Below, piece by piece: positions 37,301 to 45,908 of a DNA stretch of 64,000 nucleotides (position 1 is the first letter of the stretch; every line of letters begins with the position of its first letter). The notes under the pieces were generated by a model. That model saw only the letters and a list, made by a program, of their open reading frames with translations. It did not search any database and had not been told where the DNA came from. The translations under genes and the position numbers were made by a program. The stretch lies in contig WIXG01000246.1 in the NCBI GenBank assembly GCA_009869945.1, forward strand, positions 54,280 through 118,279, given 5' to 3'. The stretch comes from Mesaphorura yosii. Taxonomy: Eukaryota > Arthropoda > Collembola > Poduromorpha > Tullbergiidae.

Positions 37301-39474
37301 AGGTATTTTCTTATCCACAGGGACAATATCGGATGGCCTGATTTCAAATCAAACATGGGAGAAATTTCATTCATCATTTAAGTCTAAAGTGGATCCCGCT
37401 TGGAATTTACACAAGTTGACAGCTGGCTATGATTTGGATTTCTTTACAATGTTTTCGTCGATGTCTTCGAGTGTCGGGACAGCAGCCCAAAGCAACAACT
37501 CAGCAGCATGCACATACCAAGATTCAGTGACGAAGTACAGATTGGCAAAGGGGCTGGTCGGTGCCACTATCAATTGGGGTGCGTGGAGCGACGTTGGACA
37601 GGCTTCGAATGCTCGAATGGGAATGGAAGGACTGTTTGGCTTTAAGGCAATCACGGCAGGGCAAGGCATTCGTGCTCTGGAAGAGTTTCTCAGTCAAAAT
37701 CTTACTGACGCTACAGTCATGGAGGTGGATGACTGGAATCGTCTTCATTCAACATTAAACAACGGCAAGTTTTTGGCTGACGTGATTGTGTCACGTGAAG
37801 ACGCGTACAGCAGGCAGGACCAGGAAAGGCTCTGGAAACTTATCGAGGACTCGGCAAACGACAATGAGCGCCAACTGAACTTGGAAGCATACCTCGAACA
37901 CACAGTCAGAAGCATGCTGAAATTAAGTCATTCCGACACTGTTGACCGAGTAAGTCTTGGCATTTCGGGAAGGTACTTAGAATTAAGATCCTTAAATAAA
38001 TGCTCAAATTCTGCTTTGACAGGATCAAGAAATGAGTGAGCTCGGAGTGGACTCCTTGACAGCTATGGAACTACGAAACCACCTGCAGAAGATGCTTGGA
38101 AACAAAGTCGTGACAGTGAACGCGCTGCAAGAAAATAGAAACATCAAGAAGCTCGCCGCACATCTTGCAAGTCTTCTCAATACGGGAAACACTGACAGCC
38201 GAGCATCACTGACGGAGCTGATTCAATCAGACTGTCTCCTACCAAGTGACATCACCATTTTACCTGACACCCTGCCGCCAGTGCCCAGATCCGAATTCAA
38301 AACAATTTTTCTGACGGGAGCAACCGGATTTCTTGGGTCCCATATTGTTCACGAGATTTTGACCAAGACTACAATGAGAATAATTTGTCTGATACGCGCG
38401 GAGTCAGTGGAGGAGGCTCACGAGAGGCTGACCAAAACATTCGTCAAGTATGGATTGCCTGTTGACAACCTTCCATTTGAACGACTGACGTTTGCCCTCG
38501 GCGACGTTATTAAGGAGAACTTGGGATTGGTCCCTGAAGAGTATGACTCGGTCGCACTGAGCTCAGATGCGATTATTCATTGCGCCGCCAAAATGCATCT
38601 TCTCGAACTGTACACGATGTCTGACCGCCCGAATTGCTTACGCCGGGTGAATTACGTTGGACTTACAAATGTTCTGAGACTTGCTGTGGGTCGGAAGGTT
38701 AAGTCATTCTTCCACCCGTCGTATTTGACGGTCTCAACATCCGTCACAAAAGATGGATACCTCACAGAAAGATTTCCAACAGTTCAGGATTACACAGAAG
38801 AACTTCAGAACGGCTACGTCATTTCGAAGTTTGTCCAGGAGGTGTTGATATCCCAGTTGGCGGATTTGGGGGTACCTTGTACAGTACTGAGATTCGCTGG
38901 TCTGTGGGGAAATGAGTCGTCCAGCAAGGCACACAAGCAAGTGTTTACTCACGTTGGAAGTTTTCTCAAGGCTTGCATCGCTTTCCGAAAGTTTCCAATG
39001 TTTCACGTTGAAGATGCCAATGAGAACGACGGACTTCCTGTAACTTTGGTGGACGCCGCCGCCGAGACGATGGTGCAGATTCTTCAGTGCTCCACAGCTG
39101 AGCTGGGTGTGTACAACTACATCAACAATTTGGACAAATTCAACGTGGTCACACAATCGTGTCTGATGGAACTGATGACTGACCATGGGCTCGAGTTTGA
39201 ATTTCTGGAGGCGAAGGATTGGAGAGACGCGGTATTCAACGAACATAACGAGAAGTTAAATTTCCTGCTTCCGTTCAAGTACTTGTACGAAGACACTGAC
39301 ACTGGACTGCGAATCTTCGAAGCGCATCCTCTTATCAAAGAGAATCGGAAGCTTGCCAGATTTGACACGGCGTTTTTGGACAAGCTCCGCAGGAACTTGC
39401 CAGATTTACCGCCGGCACGATTGACGGCGAAGGAAATTATGATGTATTACTATGATGACGTCTTGAAAAAATAG
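30287..39474 (+). CDS. Glycogenin-like GT8 / reducing PKS / reductase fusion
   Basis: Seven exons are predicted: 30287-30299, 30446-30587, 30681-31000, 31071-31173, 31255-31387, 31458-37949 and 38023-39474 (2884 residues, all phases consistent). Residues 1-237 resemble glycogenin GT8 (ALVLSRSIRRT; YSCWKLKLWTKCV; SLVLENCDHLFD), but the DxD position reads SPN and no acceptor Tyr is seen. Then: KS (Cys in GCASSM ~440, HGTGT, NIGHTES), AT (GHSIGE, Ser ~883; HAFH suggests malonyl-CoA), DH (His ~1198 in HKVCDHVILP; HPIVLD), psiKR, ER (~1754-2081, GTGGVGLSAIQ), KR (TGGLGGIG; catalytic Tyr position Asn), ACP (GVDSLT, Ser ~2412) and thioester reductase (TGATGFLGS; YVISK ~2666). No methyltransferase or thioesterase is seen. 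It probably makes a reduced acyl chain released as aldehyde or alcohol. The 13-nt first exon is the weakest part. Confidence 0.85.
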
Positions 39475-39533
39475 GCAGATCAAGGTCATGACATGTTTAC
39501 ATGCTCATAGCTGTAATGCGCATATTTAAACAC

Positions 39534-39550
39534 AATAAAATTGCAATAAA
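39534..39550 (+). terminator. Poly(A) signals of GT8-PKS gene
   Basis: Two AATAAA hexamers, at 39534 and 39545, lie 60-75 bp after the stop codon. Confidence 0.75.
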
Positions 39551-39798
39551 AATTGATCCTGATTGTGACAAACTTCAAAGAGTAGGCGCAGCCATAATGA
39601 TGGGGTGCAGCCTGTGGGTCGTATGCTACCAGTTCGAATACCACAAATTTGAACTAAAATACGAATGCGAATCGGCCATACGTTCGACGAGACACAAGAT
39701 CGAATGCACTACGAGCAACAGTTTAATTAGTTCGACCCAGCAGGTTTGAAGACATGAAATCACTTTTTTGACACGTTAAGCCATTAAAGTCATTAGTG

Positions 39799-39920
39799 GT
39801 AATGCGAGACAATCTCGACAGAAATAGTACGGGTTTGAAGAGCTTGGACTGGAAACAATTTTCTGGGAACAATTCTCCTAGAACAATTGTGATAAACAAT
39901 TGTCGGAAACAAATTTCCTC
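39799..39920. repeat. Dispersed repeat with CTGGAACAATT subunits
   Basis: The segment starts GGTAATGC, continues with GACAATCTC and GACAG, then has short tandem units like GGAAACAATTTTC and GGGAACAATTCTCC. The same order occurs at 63377-63475, so this is a dispersed, probably transposon-derived, repeat. It lies just downstream of the PKS gene. Confidence 0.6.
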
Positions 39921-40239
39921 GAAAAATCTGCTCTGTTCAAACGTCGAACTTAAGATATTTGAACTAGTGAAGTGATGCGCCTGCATGTACATTGACCAAT
40001 AATATCTTGATGGTTATTTTACTGTAATTATAAAGCACCGTCAGCCTTCGAAAATTTTAAGACATTCACTATTTGACTCACATAATTGGGACTTGCAAAA
40101 TAGTAGGATTTGGAACCTGGCAGCACATTTGATCCTTGCCGTTTACTTTGTTCAAAGAATTGAAAGAAACCATTTGAAGTTTTTGAATAGCACAATTCGA
40201 AGGCAATATTTTCTTGTTCTATTGTTAGTTTGAACATTA

Positions 40240-40425
40240 CTATATTATTAGCCAGCTTTGGATAATTGAATCTGAATTCGTCTTAAGTGACCTAAGTCCA
40301 AAGCCAAGGGCGAACTGGTGGGCCAAGTTGTTGCTGGTAATTAATTTAGTTGCTTCCTCCTCGACACTTTCCGACGACGTGGCAATGGCCGCAAGGAGAG
40401 AGTCATAATTCACTGACATTATCAT
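40240..40425 (-). CDS. Possible small protein, function unknown
   Basis: ATG at 40425 opens 62 residues (MIMSVNYDSLLAAIATSSES..., acidic then helical), ending at TAG 40240. It diverges from the Yae1-like gene with 65 bp between start codons, which suggests a shared promoter. A further open frame (40028-40237) follows immediately in another frame and could be part of the same gene through an unrecognised splice. No family is recognised, and it may not be real. Confidence 0.25.
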   Translation of the reverse strand: MIMSVNYDSLLAAIATSSESVEEEATKLITSNNLAHQFALGFGLRSLKTNSDSIIQSWLII

Positions 40426-40490
40426 TATGGCTTGATCTAGGAGGGTGGCGACTACGAACAACGTGACATCAGATAGTGGCAGTGGCAGTG

Positions 40491-40907
40491 ATGGTGGACC
40501 TTGGAGTGTATGAAGGAAGCAAGGTGCAGGAAGACCTTCGGAAAGCAGGCTACCGTGACGGCATTGATACTGGTCGCAACGATAACCTGCAGCCATTCTT
40601 TGACATATCGTACGCCTCCTGCTCAAAGATTTACAAACAGCTGGGTTCGTTGAAGGGAAAGCTCGTGGCCAATGTCATCATGGGAAATGTACGTGAGGAT
40701 GATCCGAAGTTTATATCCTTAATGAATCAGCTTAAGAATGAAGAAAAAGAATTTTCACGGCATACATTGCGGCCGACTGAAGACCTCACAGAAACATTAA
40801 CCACGTTGCAGCAAGAATGGGACGAGAAAATTAGCAAATGGAATAATCAAATTGACGAGTTCAGCCAGGCTGATACGACCGATTCGAGATTCGTAGCATT
40901 AAGCTAG
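40491..40907 (+). CDS. Yae1-domain protein (ABCE1/Rli1 Fe-S adaptor)
   Basis: Single-exon frame of 138 residues from ATG 40491. The N-terminal third carries the Yae1 pattern: DLRKAGYRDGIDTGRNDNLQ, then a Tyr/Phe pair, then GSLKGKLVANVI, matching G-Y-x-D-G-x-x-x-G...LQ...G-x-L-x-G of YAE1. With LTO1, Yae1 links the cytosolic iron-sulphur machinery to the ribosome-recycling ATPase ABCE1. The usual GFDxG step reads PFFDIS here, so part of the repeated Gly pattern is missing. The C-terminal half is a charged helix of the kind seen in animal YAE1. AATAAA at 41029. In-frame GTG codons precede the ATG but the ATG is the sensible start. Confidence 0.68.
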   Translation: MVDLGVYEGSKVQEDLRKAGYRDGIDTGRNDNLQPFFDISYASCSKIYKQLGSLKGKLVANVIMGNVREDDPKFISLMNQLKNEEKEFSRHTLRPTEDLTETLTTLQQEWDEKISKWNNQIDEFSQADTTDSRFVALS

Positions 40908-41028
40908 CAAGAAGATTGATTAATAAGAATCCTTTTTGTTTTTATTGTGTTCGAACGCTAATGGCTTTAATCAACCAGTCCAATGTCTGTAAAGTTTAAA
41001 TATGTTGCAATCCAGTGCAGCACGAATC

Positions 41029-41034
41029 AATAAA
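41029..41034 (+). terminator. Poly(A) signal of Yae1-like gene
   Basis: AATAAA about 120 bp after the stop. Only 39 bp separate it from the opposing poly(A) signal of the CK2 beta gene. Confidence 0.65.
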
Positions 41035-41072
41035 CAAACGGCGCAACATAAACTCAAAATGAAATTGAAATG

Positions 41073-41078
41073 TTTATT
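41073..41078 (-). terminator. Poly(A) signal of CK2 beta gene
   Basis: TTTATT on the plus strand (AATAAA on the minus strand), about 105 bp after the CK2 beta stop at 41183. Confidence 0.65.
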
Positions 41079-41182
41079 TATTACATTGACATTCACAATT
41101 ACATCCCCTCAAAACTAAGATAAGTTGGAAATCAATAAGATGACAGATGATTTACATCGGAGGCGTCTGGGATTCCTCGTGC

Positions 41183-42250
41183 TCAACGCTTGCCATTATT
41201 GTAATTCATCCGCATTGTTGGTGCCTTAAAATTCGAAGCGGCCTGGTGCTGCAGCTGGTAAGCTAATGGGTGAACTTTAAATCCATACAACCTGCGAACA
41301 GAAAAACGATGATTTTATAATTGGGCCTTTGAAATGTTGACAAGATAAGAAATTGATTTGTAGTGTTATAGTTTGGGGTCTTGCTTGTTATTTCTTAATT
41401 GCTCACCTCGGCACGAATTGATTGGATGCTCTCTTTGGCCGATATTCAGGATGAACCATAAAGAGCATGTGTGGAAAGCCAGTCCCGAAATAAGCTCCAT
41501 CAGTATGATGGTGGCGCGATGATTTTGGAGTGTAGACATCCGTGCACTTAGGACAGTACAATTTTACCATGGCTTCGCCTGGTACATCTGAGAGGCCTGG
41601 GCAAATCAACCGGAAGAAATTAAAATCAATAAATTTTTAACGGAGTGCCATATTCGGTTACTAGAAAGGAACTTACCAATTGGCAACATTGGCTGATTCT
41701 CGCAGTAGACTCTCGGGCAGTGTCCAAAATCCCCACTTTGATACTTTTCAATCATCTGAGCAATTCCCCGATTAGTGAGAATGTACCGCGCATGGATTAA
41801 GCCATACAAAAGCTCGGCAGCCTGTTCGATGAGGTCAGATTGATTCGGGTTGTCTTCGATCTCGTCGTCAGCTTCAAGATCCAGTATCATATCCAGAGCT
41901 TGGCGATAGTGCGGAACCTGCTCATTGAGCCCGGTTAAGTTGAACTTATCCTGGATGTAGTCCTCGTCCACCTAGGGATAACGAAACCAAAATAAGTCCC
42001 AAACCCAACATAGATTAAATCATGGCATGCAATGTAAAACACAATGCTCGGGGCAAAAGGATGCGACGCGAGGTGACGTTTGGTTTTTAGTAACCAATAA
42101 TCAAACTACACATGCCTTCTTCAGAATTCTTGTGACCCTCAGATTAACAGCTCAACAGAAATGAATTAACGAACTCACCTCGCAATAGAATTCATTGCCT
42201 CGAAGACCGCAGAACCACGAGATCCATGAAACTTCTTCGGAGCTGCTCAT
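41183..42250 (-). CDS. CkIIbeta: Casein kinase II regulatory subunit beta
   Basis: Four exons are predicted on the minus strand: 42179-42250, 41677-41971, 41407-41596 and 41183-41291 (221 residues; the family is about 215). Start [20 protein letters not shown], then the acidic loop [11 protein letters not shown], then the zinc-binding site with cysteines in CPRVYCENQ and in YCPKCTDVY, and the conserved [15 protein letters not shown] and LYGFKVHP segments that bind the catalytic subunit. CK2 beta dimerises through the zinc ribbon and assembles the alpha2-beta2 kinase. The N-terminal autophosphorylation site SSSEE is present. All junction phases agree. It converges on the Yae1-like gene with nearly touching 3' ends. 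Confidence 0.96.
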
Positions 42251-43119
42251 TCTTGAATTGAATTAATGTACACTTAATTATAAGCAAGGTGCCTTACGAA
42301 TAAAAGTAAATTGACTGTTCAATAAGTTAACGCACTCAATAAAGGAGCTGTATTTAATTCGCATCCGCGTAGATTTGTAGCAGAAATTATAATTGCGAAT
42401 CGGCTTCTCTGCTTTCTGCTGGCCGTGGCTACGCTCTGCTGTGGTCTGGCTCTTTCTGATGGCTGGCTGCGGCTGGGTCGATTCACTTCACGGTCGCTTG
42501 ATATAAAGCGCACTGCATATGAAATGCTGCATTCGTTGTTGCGGTGTAGAGTCTGCATCTATGAAGACAGGCGTGAACATCGGCATTCCTTGACTGCAAG
42601 ACGTATCTCAATCGTAATTCGTTCGTATGAATTCAAATCTTTGATTCACCGAGCAACTGTGCACGGAACGATCAAGATCTTACGACGGTACGGTGACAGA
42701 GACGGATGAAATTCACAAACTCATAATTCACAGGTCACGCTGGACAGTGGACACGACTGCGACGGTGAATTGGATTTGAGGATTCAAAAGGTTAGAAAGA
42801 AGTTGACAATGATATTCTAATCTTCGAACCTGTGGTTGATATTTGATTATTATCGCGTAGGTTTATCACGCATTCCATAAATTCCACTTCAGAATGGAAC
42901 TTCAGGGGCGCAACGAAAGACCAGTGGACTCCTTGTGAAGATGCATAATTCGCTTTGATTATTTTCCACATATCAGCAGCAACTGTCACAGAGAATATGA
43001 GTTTGTAAATTGTAAAGAAGACTCTGAAGTGCAAACACTGTTTGGACTCTACACCGGTCTTCTATAGCTTCTTGGCTGTGATCGAAACGAACTTCATCAA
43101 ACTTGCCAAGAAGGAAGAC
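42251..43119. other. CK2 beta upstream region and spacer
   Basis: It contains the CK2 beta promoter on the minus strand. A plus-strand TATA-like GATATAAAG lies near 42498, followed by short open frames with no family match. No supported gene. Confidence 0.4.
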
Positions 43120-45515
43120 TAAAAGAATTGATCTAGGAAACGTTTGAGACTGAATGTCCGTGCCGAGGACTGACGTTCGGCGAGTACTATCCGTGGTTCC
43201 TCAAGCACCAGCGCCTGGTCCATAATGCAAATACGCCTCTGGAAGATTCGATTAAGCGCTATGCGACGCACGATGTGCGAACTGAAGACTGGTTGCTTAC
43301 TGCTCTCGAGCACACTAAAAGCTGAATTGGCCAATTCACAGGAAGAATTGCTTCCCCGTTAGGATTGTGCAAGATTCTCCTAATAAGATCCGAAATGGCT
43401 CCGTGCTTGTGGCCACGCGGCCAATTAAGAAAGGCGAGATTTTCATCAAAGAGAAGCCGCTGATTTCTGAACCGAATTTGATTAATAATGCACCGAAGTC
43501 TGAGCTACCTGGTCGCCTTGGATGCCACAAAATGATGGAGGAAAACAATTAATTATTTGTATTCCTCGTGTGGATAGCCAGTTTGCTCGGAGGAATGTGA
43601 AGTGGTAGTAATTAATACTTAACTTTATTAGTTCAATCTTAAGAATGAATCTTGTCTCAATAATTCAGCAAACGCGCCTTTTTTGACAGGCTCCTCAATA
43701 TGCAAACTTTGAGTGCCCACTGTTCATAGAGAAGGACGTTCCACAGATTGATTACGAAGGACGAAATCATTACTTAAGTGTGATGGCTATACGATTGTTG
43801 TACTTGAGGAGAATGGATCCGGACACGTGGGGAAAGCTTCAGAGAATGAATGCTGATCCGCTGGAATAGTTCCGTAGTGCCTTTGCGAAGTATTTCGTTC
43901 AAAATTTCTTCAATGATGATGATTACACTGCGTAAGTGGACGAAGCGGTAAATACCATGGATGCAAACCGAAAAATTTCTGAGACTTTACTGGGCAATCC
44001 GAAGTAAGTGCTTCATTTCTTCATTATTATAAGAATTATAGTTCTTCTCACAGAATCTAACGGCTAAATGCTCTTCTGATCCATATTTTAGGAGAGCTAC
44101 ACATATTTACAACTTGAGCTCATACACCGACCACAGCGGCATTCCAAACTCAATGTGGGTTATTCAGAAGAATGGGACTTGTTTGGTCCTTGCGTCGGTT
44201 GCAATTGACACTGGAGGAAGTATTACGATCAGTGACACCGAACTGGCTGTCGGAACACTAGAAAAACGCACATTTTTGAAATATTACCAAATTAACTGCA
44301 CTTGTAAACGCTGCAAGGACCCCACAGAATGCGGAACGTACATGTCTGCCATTCGATGCAAGAAGTGTGGAGACGGATATTTGCTTCCAACGCATCCGCT
44401 TAATCCTGAATCACAACGGATCCTGCACTGGGGCTGCGAATGGCTGTAACAACATGCAGCCTCACACGCCGCTGGCATTGTGGCTGCACTTGAAGCCAAA
44501 GTTGATCAACTTTGTGCAGAGAACCAAGTATCGCTGGATACTGTCCATGCGATTCATAAAGGCGATTAATGGCGCTGTGAAGAAGAATCAATTTCATACC
44601 GATCGCTAGATGGGTTTGCTGAAAAGACGCTACGCATACATTGTTCCTCTTATCACGCCCTACATGGACAGCATTGGTGAAAGCTCGGATTTGGAAGAGA
44701 AAATAGTCGCTTGGACGAAAGAGTACTTGAATTTGGTGAACGTATTTTGGCCTGGCTACAGCCGTCAAAGAGGTAACTCAACGTTAATCACAGATCCCAC
44801 CTCAAAACTTAAATGTCGTAGCGTAGTTCATTGTTATGAATTTCTCTTTAGGTCAAATCCTGTATGGAATGCAGAGATTGATGTTTTGGTTGATTTTTAC
44901 CGAAGTGGAGCGCCTTGTGCTGACAAGCCAAACCAGCGAGAATTGGATGAAAGAATCCCGGGGGCTTCTCAAAGCATTCAAGGAGGTGCTCGCTGTCAGA
45001 AAGGAGGTGAGAGAAATACTCAGCATCGGCTGAATAATTGCTTAGGTTTAATAAAAATTTAGCACCTTTCTACTTTTGTAACACGAACGTGAATGCTGGA
45101 ATTAAGTAATTAAATGAAATAAATTGAATTAAGTTGCCCCATGCAGGAGCTTTGGATCTTTGCTAGTATTCGCAACAAAGGCGAGCTATTCGTGGCCCAC
45201 TTTGAGACTGCTTCCTTGTACGATCAGCCAATCATGCTCGATGGCATAGGATTTGAAAGAAATGGCATTCAAGAGTGTATAATTTCCTCCAATGCAAGCC
45301 TTCGCTTTCTATTCTGTATATTGTTTCTCTGAAGGCTAGGCATTATGCGTATTGGACGAAAGCTCTTATGCTCACAGCCCGTATGTGTACGAGAAGGCAT
45401 TCCACTTTCTGTCTGTAGTATTGTACGGCACGGAATTACAGGGGGTAAACTTTTTCGTGGAGAATCTGTCAGGTCGTCAGGTGTCTGATCAGCAAAATCT
45501 GTAATTATTGGCTGG
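43120..45515 (+). pseudogene. SMYD (SET/MYND, SmydA-type) pseudogene
   Basis: Fragments in all three plus frames align in order to arthropod SmydA proteins. They include VLVATRPIKKGEIFIKEKPL (post-MYND/SET start, ~43404), a C-G-(W)-PVCSEEC cysteine block (~43567), YLSVMAIRLLYLRRMDPDTW (~43770), NLSSYTDHSGIPN (~44114; the canonical SHxCxPN is altered), YYQINCTCKRCKDPTECGTY (~44280, post-SET zinc cysteines), IRCKKCGDGYLLP, and NVFWPGYSRQRG (~44745). Breaks: TAG at 43575 where a Trp codon is expected, TAG at 43867, TAA at 43933, plus frame changes near 43550 and after 44450. The GTAAGT donor at 44003 and its acceptor at 44093 remain in phase, so decay seems recent. SmydA proteins are histone or protein methyltransferase relatives; this copy is unlikely to make a working one. 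Confidence 0.8.
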
Positions 45516-45908
45516 ACGGAGATTAACTGCCCGTTTTGAGTGAAGTGAAACTATCTGAGCAAATCTAACCTACTTCAGAGAGTAGTTGCTAACAATAGTA
45601 GTGAATAGCAGGTTGGACTTGTTAATAGGCTAGTAGTAAAGCGACGAATCGACTGGACTGTCAACCGAAGCTGATATTAATTACGTAAGTGGCTTAACTT
45701 CAGATATTGGTGCATACTGACTGGGATAAAATCATGTCACATTGACTTAGTTTACGTTGCTTTATATCTTACCTTCGTATCAGATCGCAGGCGTCTTCGC
45801 CTTGCCTACTCCTAATCTTCAATCGGTTCTGTTATTTTTCTACCGATTCAATAATGTTCACTATTGTGTATAGGCACTTGGTTAACTAAGCGGGTTTTGG
45901 CACTCGCG

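Noticed and set aside
30287-39474. PKS as bacterial or fungal contamination in the assembly
   Set aside because: It is interrupted by in-phase GT-AG introns like those of its neighbours, has a TATA box and AATAAA signals, and is flanked on both sides by arthropod genes. Ancient transfer remains possible.
40240-40626. Long minus-strand frame antisense to the Yae1-like gene
   Set aside because: The part above 40425 overlaps the Yae1 coding frame and is its shadow. Only the short ATG-started part is kept as a weak candidate.
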